Below are positions 36,466-46,905 of a stretch of 64,000 bases of DNA, piece by piece. Position numbers and translations under genes: made by a program. Source of the DNA: Toxonevra muliebris (lineage: Eukaryota > Arthropoda > Insecta > Diptera > Pallopteridae); contig OY829326.1 in assembly GCA_963691655.1 (NCBI GenBank), positions 37,351,989 to 37,415,988 of the forward strand. The letters are read 5' to 3'. The stretch's first letter is position 1, and every line of letters begins with the position of its first letter. Below the pieces are notes generated by a model. The model made no database searches. It saw only the letters and a program-made list of their open reading frames with translations, and was not told the DNA's origin.

Positions 36466-37483
36466 GGTTAGGTTAGGTTAGGTTGGAGTGGCAGCCTTCT
36501 GCTTGAAAGCACACTTAAGCACATTTAGGCTCATTGTGATACCACAGTACGGCGCGACTCCCCCATTTACGGATTGGAGAACCATGAGGATTCCATAATG
36601 AATCTGGCTAAGTCCTTAATATTTAAGGATGATAGCTCGGACAGACTAGTGAAGAAAGGTGAGCCCAGGAGTTTTAGTCTCCTCCTGGCCAGGGATGGGC
36701 ATTCGCACATGAAATGGAGGACTGTTTCTTCCTCCTCCTCAGAACCGCAGCCCCGACAGAAGTCATTGAATGGCAGTCCTAGTCGTGCAGCATGTCTCCC
36801 CATTATGCAGTGTCCCGTGAGCACCGAAGTCGTAATGCTGATGGAGTTTCTGCCAAGATTGAGTAGCTGTCTAGTCCGTCTTTTGTCCATAGTGGTCCAT
36901 GTTAGCCTGGTAATACCACAGGTATGCTCCGCTACCCAGGATCTTTTTGCTTCCTCAAGGTAGTTTTGCTTAATGGCTAATTTAATAGACGTAAGAGGGA
37001 CACCAATGGTGCAGGTAGGTGATATATCTGTAAGTTGCGAGCCCTGTTTTGCTAACTCGTCGGCATTGCAGTTACCTGAAATATTCATATGTCCAGGCAC
37101 CCAATATAGGTGGACCTGCGAGTGACTCGACAAAATGTGGAGTGAAGAACGAGTCGAGAACAAGCTTTGATGTAGTGAAAACACCGGCAAGGGACTTGAT
37201 TGCTGCCTGGCTGTCCGTTTAGTTGCAGATATTCTTATCGAATGAATCGTTGCGAATAAGCCACTTGGACGCTTGATAGATAGCCATTACTTCCGCCTGA
37301 AGTACGCTGCAATGGTCAGGAAGTCGGAAAGAGAGTCTGAGATCTAACTTACTAGAGAAGATACCACAGCCGACTCTTTCCTCCGATTTGGATCCATCTG
37401 TATAGATGTCAATTGAATTGTCAGTGACCACCTCGTCATTAACCCATTCCTCTCTACTGGGGATATGGGTGAAGAACGTGTGG
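36466..37483 (-). mobile_element. 5'-truncated RNase H-type LINE, nested
   Basis: A 1018-bp insertion bracketed by an exact 12-bp duplication. Its 3' end (left side) in LINE orientation reads CTGCCACTCCAACCTAACCT and continues with more AACCT units, instead of poly(A). The 5' end is cut off inside the coding region just before the RNase H domain, the usual result of incomplete reverse transcription. It landed in the leader of a DD37E transposon, so it is younger than that element. Confidence 0.92.
36567..37483 (-). pseudogene. LINE RNase H and Cys-His C-terminus
   Basis: From the truncation point the frame reads IDIYTDGSKSEERVGCGIF (first Asp), LQAEVMAIYQASKWL (Glu), then a stop directly before TDSQAAIKSL (third acidic residue). 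After a frameshift near 37190 come YWVPGHMNISGN and NADELAKQGS, with the last acidic box. An RRTRQLLNLGRNSI segment and SVLTGHCIMGRH follow. The C-terminal motif CRGCGSEEEEETVLHFMCEC has Cys-X2-Cys-X10-His-X4-Cys spacing. Only one stop and one frameshift separate it from an open frame, so it is the youngest of the RNase H-type LINE copies in the window. Confidence 0.9.
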
Positions 37484-37495
37484 TAGCGCAATGTA
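37484..37495. repeat. 12-bp target duplication, right
   Basis: TAGCGCAATGTA, identical to 36454-36465. Confidence 0.92.
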
Positions 37496-37560
37496 AAAAA
37501 TCAGAAAAAATAATGATGCAGAAATGTAAAACGGAAAATTCTCTACGAATTAATAACAGA

Positions 37561-38525
37561 AACATTTGCTGTAACTGTCATATTTGAATTAATACAACAT
37601 GTTTACTGCGACCAGTTTTTTTCGTATGCATACCTTACTTTTTTATGTTTCTGTTTTTTCGGTATAGCATTGCTGAAGGGCATTTGCTCTGGTCTGGTGT
37701 TATAAGCAAGCAGCAATTACTTAAGTTGCATATAACTTTTCACTTATCTTAAATACTTAGAAAAGGTAGTGATTGTATAGAGTATTTAGTAGCGATAACA
37801 ACAGAACAGTGACTGTTGCCAATCATTCGCCTAACTACTCATTTCTATTCGTATCCTCTATATATCAGTGCCTACTACTTAAATGAAAAAAAGAAAAGCA
37901 CTTGCACCAGCAGAGATAATAGCTTAAGCCTTACAAAGAATCTGATGGCGTGTTGGACGTACATATATGCGAATGAGAAAGAGAGGGAGGAAGAATGACG
38001 GTATGGCAGAGATGATGAAGAGATCTAATATTTGAACGTAAAAAACGCGCTAAAAAGAAGCGGTAGTACAGAAGAAAAAGATGTCGGTCATTAATTACAA
38101 TATGCAAAGATATACAGAAAGAGAGAGAAAGAGAGAGAGAGAGAGATTTTCAGTTAGAGAGAGTGTTTTATGCTTATGTAGCATTTCACAAAATTTAATA
38201 TCGTATTGTACTGTAAGTAGAATGCGGAAATTGGAACAGCAAGCAGCATTCGAATTTTCATTTGAGCTTGTAAAAGTATAAAGTAATATTCACATACACT
38301 TAAGAACTCACTTATACATACATGCAAACATACATACACACATATATATAAGCGTGTCATTGTATGACTAGTATGAGATTGTAAAATATGACAAAGCATC
38401 AAATGCGGGTAGGCATCTGCTATTTGATTGATCATAGTGAAAATTATGCAGGAAGACCAAAGATAAAATATTTTGTTCATTAGTTTAGTTTTTACTTAAT
38501 AAGTATATGAAAGCTCAAATTATCG
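37561..38525. other. Non-coding stretch with GAGA run
   Basis: No gene seen. A GA-rich block lies at about 38115-38162. The remainder is AT-rich, with CATACATA repeats at 38315-38345. Confidence 0.45.
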
Positions 38526-38529
38526 TATA

Positions 38530-38765
38530 CAGGGTAACAATTTTAAAGTGATGCAAGCTTAAAACTTTGTTTTATTTGCAACAAAAAAAAAGAAAAAAAC
38601 CAATACATTCATTGGCTTTACTTTTCATTTCATTTGAGTTTTTGTCATTGCATTTTGAATTTGAAATGAAAATGGATAACGAAAATATTTGTTATATTTG
38701 GTAAATTTTAGTGCCAGACAAATTGCAAAAACTATAAATTTGTCAAGTCTTAAGGTAAACTAAAA
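38530..38765 (+). mobile_element. DD37D-type element, 5' remnant
   Basis: Starts CAGGGTAACAATTTTAAAGT after TATA and follows the element at 2927 through the leader (ATTCATTGGCTTTRCTTTT) and into the transposase start (ATGGATAACGAAAATATT). A deletion removes about 10 codons (REIMKFHLAN). The match ends near 38762 (TTGTCAAGTCTTAAGGTAAAC). No 3' end remains. Confidence 0.88.
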
Positions 38766-38769
38766 GTGT

Positions 38770-39955
38770 TCAAGGATTTTCCTTGAGTTGATTAAGATTC
38801 GTTTAAGCTAAGTTAAAGATATATTTGAGTTTTTTTCTGAGCTTCTATGAACATAACTGTAGAACATTATTGTGTTTTTTTTTTCAAGTCTATGAAAATA
38901 TTTAAAATTCCTTTTTTATTTATTTACAAAAAAAAAAAAAAATGTTTAAATTTTTAATATAATTTTTATAACTTCTACATTATCATTAAATGATAATTTC
39001 ATAAAAAAGAAACCACACACACACACAATACTCTCACATATACACAAAAGTCAAAATAAATTACAATATTTAAGTACCACTCGTATGTATATAAAAAAAA
39101 AAATATTATTATTACAACCACAAAAATTGGCCTATGAAATATAAGGGTATATGGGATCAACAGAAACATCGGGTAAACAATCTCATATACATGCATATAT
39201 GCATACATATATTTAACCACATTACATTGTAATGTTTGGGGACAATAAAGAACGTAAATTTATCGCTCAATTAAATCAATAATAAAAGCGTAAACATAGC
39301 GTATGATATACAACAACAACGAAAACAGCCACAAAAATGAAAATCATACAGAGAAGTTCAAATATGAGGACAACCTGGATAATGTGCTATATATTTATTT
39401 TATAGTTTTATTCACACAAGTATACGAGTTGATATGAGTATATGGAAACTAAATTAAATGCCAAAGAAAAAATAATGAAATATAAATTTACTATATTGTA
39501 ATTTATATTGCTTTATTTCATGTATGTATGTAAGAAGGAAAGTTTCATTGAGGAGTAAACATAATTGATTTTAGTTTTTATTATTTACTATTACTATCTA
39601 TTGGAATTGCTATTGAATTTATTGTCACAAATCTAAGTTGGCTAGAAAGTAGTGCAAAGTTTTACAAGGAGTTTTCATAGCTTTATACATTTTTGCAGTC
39701 TTATTAAACAAAAGTATAGAAATTTTTTTTTCCCATGAAAATCGCATCTCAGTGACAGTCACTCCTCGAGTACCACTCCTTTAATACAGATACATACAAG
39801 GTTAAGGTTCTTTTTTTGCACACGTTCTTAGCTTCTGACTAGGTAGCGGCGTCAGTACTCAAACCACTCAATCAATGTCATAAAACCATTCCTACGTGAA
39901 ATATTCGTGCTTATCGCTAGCACAAAGATTACGAAGGATGTTGTAAATGTGTGCA
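38770..39955. other. AT-rich non-coding stretch
   Basis: No gene recognised. It has poly(T) and poly(A) runs at about 38874-38885 and 38926-38942, a short CA run at 39014-39027, and otherwise AT-rich DNA. Confidence 0.45.
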
Positions 39956-40080
39956 GGACTGTATTAAGAATTTTAAGGTACTGGGTTTGGGAGCCCCCAA
40001 AATTTCTAAAAAAATTTCAATTTCGGAAAAATAAAACTCCATAGTAATTTTTTTTATGTTTTTATAATTGGTGCTTACTT

Positions 40081-40370
40081 CTAAACACTTTGAAGTTCTA
40101 AAGTACAGAAACTTGACGTAATTTTTTTATTTGCAGAATTAGTTGTGAGATCATCAAAACTCAAATAGCGTAGAATATCACTCTCCAAACTAAACAGCAT
40201 TAGATTGGTCAATTGATCTTGTTTAATACTTGTTCGCAATCTGTTTTCGATTATCTTTAGTTTTGAAAATGATCTTTCCCCATTGCAGTTCGTCACCATC
40301 ATCGATAAATGCATCCAAAGAGCTATTTCCGCATTGGAATATGTGGACTGAAGATTATTTTTTGTGAAAT
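40081..40370 (-). pseudogene. hAT transposase C-terminal fragment
   Basis: The minus strand encodes QSTYSNAEIALWMHLSMMVT, then NCNGERSFSKLKIIENRLRT and QDQLTNLMLFSLESDILRYL. This is the hAT C-terminal dimerisation region of the ZMYM1-like group, in which NCxGERSFSKL is the hallmark. About 90 residues remain out of a protein normally several hundred long. The N-terminal catalytic part is absent. GC-rich GGGAGCCCCC at 39991-40000 lies downstream and may be near the element end; no inverted partner was found. Confidence 0.85.
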
Positions 40371-40579
40371 TAGATAAAAAAGCAAAATGTCCATCGTTTC
40401 TCTTTCTTTCTCCTTATATTTATTCGAAAAAGTTGCAAAATGCACCAGTTCGTTGGCTCAACTTACTTCTAAATCTTGAGGATAAAAAACGACAAGTTTT
40501 TTATTTTAAGCTAAAAAACTGGTTTGTTTATCAAAGATTTCGTATGCAGAAATTCAATCAGCGAATGGTAGAGTTAGAG

Positions 40580-41090
40580 TTGAAGGTGGGGTGGACTTAA
40601 CCAAAGCACTCAGTTACGAAGACCATTGCACTATACTCAAGATAGAGCCAGTAGAACAAAGTAGAAAGACAGGAAAGATATGTGAGGGGATAAATGGGAA
40701 GAAGAAAGGTCTAAGGTTTCTCAATCTCGAACTTCATTGTTTCACTGATGAACCTTAGAAGCTCAGGAAGAGGGAGAGTATTGATATTATTCATATTCAA
40801 GATATCACTACCCAACAGTTTTAATCTGATTCTCGTGAACGCCGCCCTGCTTCATAGATAATACTCCGTAATATCGTCGTCCTCAAGACACCGATCTAAC
40901 CTCGGCGATAACGCCAATGTTAGCCATATGCTGACCACGTGTGTTGTGCCCTGTGATAACACCCACCAATAATCTCAGGTCCTTTCTTCTCAATTTTAAA
41001 TGAAATTCCGCTGATTTCCTGTTAGGTTGTCATACGAAGCATTTTGAGTCAATCTCGGATTATATTTCTCTATGGATAGAATCCACGAAA
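40580..41090 (-). pseudogene. RNase H-type LINE C-terminus and 3' end
   Basis: Reading leftwards: a fragment resembling LRRKDLRLLVGVITGHNTRG near 40985-40930, a degraded Cys-His region near 40880, and the tail LPELLRFISETMKFE near 40775-40730. The 3' untranslated part runs down to about 40575 and matches 9183-9420 closely, so both copies come from one family. In LINE orientation the tail has AACTCTAAC-like repeats. The sequence right of 41090 was not identified. Confidence 0.75.
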
Positions 41091-41279
41091 TCTTTGTTTC
41101 AAAGCATGATCTCTCCAGAACTTACGCTAATGAAAGGCAAAATGAGTTGATCGATAACAAGGAGGAAGTAGTCGATTATTTCAAGTCGTACCTTCAATTG
41201 ATGGTAGCCCCGAGACCATGGCCCCGGTGGCTCCATGCTTAATTCGGCCCTGTTTTTATGTTTTTGTATATAAACAGTA

Positions 41280-42356
41280 CTGTGCAAATCAAAAGCAACA
41301 GATCTAGGTACCATTCTTACTACGTTTTTATGACTTTTATTAGTTTTTAGTTAAAATTAAGTGAATTTAATTCATTCTAAAATGACAAAATTAAAATGAA
41401 AAACTTAAAAGTTAGAAAAAAATGGCAAAAAAAACTAATTTAAAAAAGCTATGCAATACAAAAGCAACAATTTTTATATTTATTGTGATATTCCTTATTT
41501 TTATTCATTGCGTCACATTTGCGAGGCTTGGTGAATGTCCTCGTGGGTGCTAATTCCCACCTATTCAAATCCTATTTCAAATCTATCCCAGCTCATCCCT
41601 GATTTAGAAATGGTATCCACCTATGTTTCGGGGCTCCGAAGTGAGTTTCAAGTAGTTAAGCTCGGATGGTAGTGACAACCCATGAGAGAAATGAACCCTT
41701 CTCCCTGCTAATCAATCTTTAACCAACTTTAAAATGTATTTCGAGTAGTTTTCATGTCTAAATATTCCACAAAGTGATAATTTCCTTTAAGGCTGTTAAA
41801 GCATTTAAATTTACAGGATTTCCCGGATCAGGAGGTCAATATTTCCATTTATTTCATGAAAGGAAAACCATATACATTTATTCAAACACAAAAACTCCTC
41901 CCCCATGCATACCTGTGAATTTACAGAGCAATGTTTTAGTCGTCTTCCTTTGATTCGTCTAATATGGGACTTGTAGTATGAATTAATTTAATTGAATTTC
42001 AACTCATCGAACCAGTTTACACTAAACTTATGTCAACAGTTTTGCTCAGACAAAATTTAAATGTGGATTGATGAGTCGAAATGCAACCAAGTTAATTCAC
42101 ATTAATCAAATTAATATTTTTTTTCTAACTTTAAAGTTTTTAATAATTAAATAGAAATGTGAACTGCCCAATTTGGAAGAAATTTGAAAAAAAAAATTTC
42201 CAAAGCAAAAAATATTAAAGTTTTTCATTATATAATTTTATCATTAATCAACGAGTTAAATTCACTTTCTTTTTAATAAAAACGAATAAAAGTCAGAAAA
42301 ATTTAGTAAAAATGGTATGCCTAAATTTGTTGCTTTTACTTTACTCAACTGCACTG
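41280..42356. mobile_element. Tc1-type non-autonomous element, long inverted ends
   Basis: A 1077-bp element flanked by TA (41278-41279, 42357-42358). The left arm has AAAAGCAACAGATCTAGGTA, CCATTCTTACTA and TGACTTTTATTAGTTTTTA. The right arm, inverted, has AAAAGCAACAAATTTAGGCA, CCATTTTTACTA and TGACTTTTATTCGTTTTTA. Similarity continues for roughly 130 bases. In the left arm a second copy of the end motif (GCAATACAAAAGCAACAATT) lies near 41453, about 170 bases inside. A GC-richer core (41510-41715) and an inner inverted repeat (41978-42010 / 42070-42103) fill the middle. No transposase remains. Confidence 0.82.
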
Positions 42357-42359
42357 TAT

Positions 42360-44580
42360 GTATATTTTAAAGTTAATAAATAAAAATTTTTTTTTTTTAA
42401 TATATCAAAAATTTTGAATGTGTTTGTTAGGGTATGAATAATTCGTTAAATACCATCAGTACTTATTGAATATTCCAAAGAATTTATGCACATACATTCA
42501 TACTAGGTATATGAATCTGCTTATCTGGAAATCATAACGCCTCATTTTACTTTTATGTCATAATATAATTAGAATCTTTTCCGTGTCATAAAATCTAATG
42601 AGCGTCATAACAAACAAACAGACAAAAAAAAATCCTTCATAATCTGAGACAAAGTGCTTATTGTTGCTAATCTCATGTAAGGCAACACGCACGGCACAAA
42701 CACACTCAGTCACACACATATACACATAAATGTTAGGCATAAAATTCATACATATAAAGCAAATATAGGAATATGGAAATTTATACATATACATGTATTT
42801 TTATGCCCGTAAAGTTTTGTTTTTGTTTTGCTATGTGTAACAATTTTCAGAAATTTATATTAGCACGACAAAGTTTTGTATAAAAAACATTAATCTCTTT
42901 TACCATTCATTTACTGAAAAGAATAAATATCATTGCATATTTTCAAGCGCTTAAAAAAAAGTAAGAAACAATTAGTCTTTGTGAAAGTTTTTTTTTTGTT
43001 TGTTTTGTTTTTGTGTATTTTGTGTTTTTGTATTTTGTGTGCTTTGTGTGAGTGTGTGGCTGTGTGTGCCAAATAAGTAAAAGCTTTAAAAGTTAATGGT
43101 CAGTGAAAATTGCTTAAAATGCTGTGACAAATTACTGCTATATTCTTCTTCCGAATTGTTTGTATGTGTGTTGTGAGTGTATTTTGTGGAGGAACATTGC
43201 TCGGAAAAGCGCCAAAAGTTTTGTGTGTGAGGTACAGAGAGCCTTGAGGTGGGGGGTAGAGGGGAAATGATATAAATATAAAATGAAAATAATTAATTGC
43301 TGCTTGCTGTGACAAGTTGAGAAAAAGTTGTTATTTTTGTATGCTGTTGTTGTTCTTTTGATTTATATTATTTACAAAATGAAATTTTTGTGAACAACAA
43401 CAACAGCAATTTTTTTTTTTTTTTTTGGAAAATTTTAATAAAATTGGAAATAACATGTAAAAAGTGACAGTAGAAATACGGCACAAAGCTCAAGGCTTTT
43501 TAAAATTCGAATGACCATTTCAATAAAAGCACGGACTGTCGGGGCTAAAACTGAGATTACAAATACAAAATTTAAATTAAATTTTCTTCGATTTTCTAGT
43601 CAGTCAGGAAAAGTGATGGCGTTGAAGACCTAAAATTTATTGACTGACATTGGGGTGTCGCCGGGTAACCAAATGGAGCTTATTTTCTATACATTTCCAC
43701 TCTAATTATGGCCAATGACCCAAAGAATGCATCAAGAACTTTACAAAATTCCATCCATAAAAACAAATCGAATAAAACTAAATCTTTGCAAATCACTTTT
43801 ACCATTAGATGAGTAATATGTTTTCTTCCCAATAGATGCAAGTCTTCCCAATGTGCACTCACTGACTGTTCCTTGACTATATGCTTTTTAATATCAAAAA
43901 CCAAATTAAAAGTTATGTGTTTTCAAAACTAAAAGAGAACTGAATTTATACGCTTTATAGTCACCATTATTGAAATATATTCCATTTAAAAATTGTGTGC
44001 ATGTGTGTTTTTCAATTACTCATTTCCTGCTCGGAAACCGTAAAATACTTTGTTCTTCTTTTTTACACTCTTGAGAGATCACAAAAACACGCACTCACAC
44101 ACACATACTCGGTAACAAAACAAAAAATAAAATTGTAACGAAGAAACCACTTTACTATTGTCTCAATTAGCTTAACAACAATAGCAACAACTGTGAGCTG
44201 TATAGATTTGCCAAAGCGTCAAAGCAAAAACACCAACAGCAAACTAAAATAGAAATAGAATGTTGGAAGCATTTTGCTGTATTAGCCAGAAGGCGCACTT
44301 GCATCTTTGAACACACACACACACACATATACCATAAAACGTATATGCGTGTGTACATTTTTATTTTTATGTATATGTGGGTGTATACAATGTAGAACTG
44401 GAAAATGGACGAGTGAGTGAAGTGAGTTGTTCAACGTAATATTGTCATCCACTTGTAGTATGCAATTGTTACATTTGTAGTTTGGTAGAATTTTTATTGC
44501 TTTACTATGTATGTATGAACTTATGTCTGTAAACCTAAATATACATATGTATATCTCTGTATGTATATGTTAGATTTGCT
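42360..44580. other. Host-like AT-rich non-coding DNA
   Basis: No gene supported. CA and TG runs lie at 42712-42730, 43015-43070 and 44310-44326, poly(T) at 43412-43427, and a G-rich spot at 43249-43264. Reading frames here lack recognisable family features. Confidence 0.45.
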
Positions 44581-44850
44581 TATCCCAGCGGTTTTTCAGA
44601 CAAGTGCTTGAAAATAAAGTGCTTAAAAAGTGCTTGCAAGTGCACCATTTCAACCGGAAATTGCAAAGCAACCATGCGAACAACAAATTTAGTTTTCTAT
44701 TGAGCTATAAAAACGAGTATCGTTCAGCGAGTCGCTACGAAGTATTGACTGAGCGAGAAACGAAGCGAGTTAGTTTTCACGCAACAACGAAGTAAAGTGG
44801 TTGTGAAATTTCACGAAAAGTGTGGGTGCTTTATTTTATTTCTTTTTTGC

Positions 44851-44862
44851 AATTGTTTTATA
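44851..44862. repeat. 12-bp target duplication, left
   Basis: AATTGTTTTATA, identical to 45944-45955. Confidence 0.9.
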
Positions 44863-45943
44863 GATTAGATTAATACGGAGGTGGGCAATAATTTCCCAGA
44901 TCACTGCGGCCATCTAGGGCCTATTGTGATATACCTCAAAGATTTATTGTGTTTATAGTTTTCCTATGAGTTTATTTCCTTTGAGGAAATTTAATATCTC
45001 TTTAGAAGAACAATTCGCAATGCCTTGCGGTTGTAGGATAGAGTTTCCCAAGTAACGAAGTCGGCTCCTCATTAGACCTTCACAGTGGCATAAAATATGT
45101 TCTGCTGTTTCTTCCTCCTCGTTACACATTCGGCACGTATCGTCTTGTGCTAAACTCAAGTTCGATGGTGTTTTTTGATCCTACAGTGCCCTGTATAGAA
45201 TCCTGTGGCAATTCGGATTTGGTTCCTGCGTAAATTAAGCAGTTGTTTAGTTCTGCGTTGACAGATCTTTGGCATGAATGATTTAGCTTGTCTGTTACCG
45301 GGGGTTTCTCTCCAGTATTGTAGCGAGTTACTGTCCAGCCAATTTTTTAAACTGATTTTAACGGAACTCCATGGTAGACCGCAGAATGGTCGTGGTCCAG
45401 TGAATTCACTGGATGATCCTTTCCTTGCAAGTTCGTCCGCCATTTCATTGCCTACATGTCCTCTATGCCCTGGCACCCAAATGAGTTGTACTATGTTATG
45501 AGAAGCTAGACAGATTAAGAGCTGTAGGCAAATTTACCTCCCAAACTAGTTTGGAGGTAATTTTATAAGCAGTTAGTGCAAGAAGAGCCGCTTTGCTGTC
45601 AGAGTGTACGTAAATGTCAGAGTGTATGTAAATGTTCTTGCTGTGCACAGATCTGTTTTCATACTCCCTTAGGCAAAGCTCGATGGCATGCACCTCGACT
45701 TGGAAAACTGAGTTACCTGTGCCCATACCGGCATAAATATATTTTTTTGGTCTAACTCCGTACACTCCTGCCCCAACTCCTTCGTTTGTCTTGGAGCCAT
45801 CTGTATACCATACATGATAGTCTCCTGTAAACTTTGGCCTGACCTGTTCCCAGTTATTCTTATCAGGGAATGTGACATTAAAGTTGTGGCAGAAGTTGTA
45901 TCGCGGAAGATATTTATCGGTAGAAAGAATTTTAATATAAAAA
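44863..45943 (-). mobile_element. 5'-truncated RNase H-type LINE, nested
   Basis: A 1081-bp insertion with an exact 12-bp duplication on each side. In LINE orientation the 3' end reads TATTAATCTAATC, an AATCT-like tail rather than poly(A). The 3' untranslated part contains TATCACAATAGGCC (complement of 44918-44931), matching the LINE at 36466 and the sequence at 9428. The 5' truncation falls just before RNase H. Confidence 0.9.
44953..45830 (-). pseudogene. LINE RNase H and Cys-His C-terminus
   Basis: Boxes in order: YHVWYTDGSKTNEGVGAGVY near 45810, VFQVEVHAIELCLREYE near 45700, HSDSKAALLALTAYK near 45600 with a small local duplication just before it (IYIHSD, IYVHSD), and MPGHRGHVGNEMADELARKG near 45470. 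Next come RRTKQLLNLRRNQI and ATGFYTGHC. The C-terminal motif CRMCNEEEETAEHILCHC is Cys-X2-Cys-X8-His-X4-Cys. It then ends EILNFLKGNKLIGKL. A frameshift falls near 45510 and another near 45158. All four acidic RNase H residues are present. Confidence 0.9.
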
Positions 45944-45955
45944 AATTGTTTTATA
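45944..45955. repeat. 12-bp target duplication, right
   Basis: AATTGTTTTATA, identical to 44851-44862. Confidence 0.9.
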
Positions 45956-46315
45956 AAATATATATATATATATGTATTGGATTAAAACAAACAAAAACGC
46001 AAAAGAAAAGAATAAATAAAATGACGCAGCAATGAAAAATTATGAATGCATGAATCGATACTCGATATTTTTTCTCTCCTCTCTTTCTCAACTAAAGTAA
46101 GCACAAAGCAGCGAATGAATGAGCGGATGTGCCTATCTAACGCATTCTTTCTTGCGCTTGTTTAGCGCTAAAAGTACTACACTAAACAAGTGCTTGTCTC
46201 CTAGGACATGCAATGTTAAAATTTATATAAAACACATGTGCTTGTAGTGCACTTAAGTGCTTGCAATCAAGCACTTGTTTAGCGCTATTTTAGTGCTTCC
46301 ATTTACCGATGGGAT

Positions 46316-46900
46316 GTGCCACACCCATACATACACACACGCACATCCTGCTTAAAAACACCCACATGATAAATGTCATGCAGAAATTTGATTTTACATT
46401 TGTATTTGTGCAGATACAAGAAGGAAAAAAAATAGCGAAACACAAAAACTAATAACGACGAAAAAATGCATGTGCATAAGTTTTTGATCGTATGCTGTTA
46501 TGGTATCTGTAACTGTGTGCATGTATGAATGCCTCTACGTGTGTGTGTGGTATGTTAAACAAATGCAATTTGTTTGTTGCATACTTCTGTGCAGTTACCA
46601 TAAATCTTGAAAAAAAAACCAATATTTATATGGCAAAACATTTTTCATATATTACAAGGAATTTTCATTGCATTTGTAACAATTATTACTTTAGAGCCGG
46701 ATTATTGTGTAGATTCAATGTATGTTGATTTAGTTTTAAGTGAAAGGTAAAAAAAATTTAAGGCATTTTTTTGCTCATATGTTTCAAGGAATAATTGAAA
46801 TGAAAGTCATATGAAAAAAAATTTCAACAAACAGCATTTTTGTGGTTCCTTTAATAACACTACTCAACAAATTGCAGTTTGCATTTCTATAAGAGATAAA
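46316..46900. other. AT-rich non-coding stretch
   Basis: No gene; it contains short CACACA and TGTGTG runs and AT-rich DNA. Confidence 0.45.
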
Positions 46901-46905
46901 TTTGA

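Larger units (their letters stand above)
35460..37560 (-). mobile_element. DD37E-type element split by a LINE
   Basis: The transposase relic lies on the minus strand at about 35640-36452. The LINE at 36466-37483 sits 14 bases upstream of its start codon. Sequence after 37495 should therefore be the upstream leader and end of this transposon. Inverted ends were not found, so the outer limits are estimates. Confidence 0.65.
44582..46315. mobile_element. MITE with AAGTGCTT subterminal repeats, split by a LINE
   Basis: The left end reads ATCCCAGCGGTTTTTC and the right end, inverted, ATCCCATCGGTAAAT. Both subterminal zones are packed with AAGTGCTT: left at 44602, 44617 and 44628; right near 46189, 46253 and, inverted, 46269. 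Without the nested LINE and one copy of its duplication the element is about 640 bp. Repeated subterminal words are typical of hAT-type transposase binding regions. I could not find a convincing target duplication, so the superfamily is open. Confidence 0.7.

Noticed and set aside
36466..36486. Telomeric (TTAGG)n array
   Set aside because: Only three to four units at the exact 3' end of a LINE bracketed by a 12-bp duplication; it is a LINE tail, not telomere DNA.
40364..40600. 78-residue basic frame on the plus strand
   Set aside because: It overlaps the antisense 5' edge of the hAT fragment and the antisense LINE tail, and I recognise no motif.
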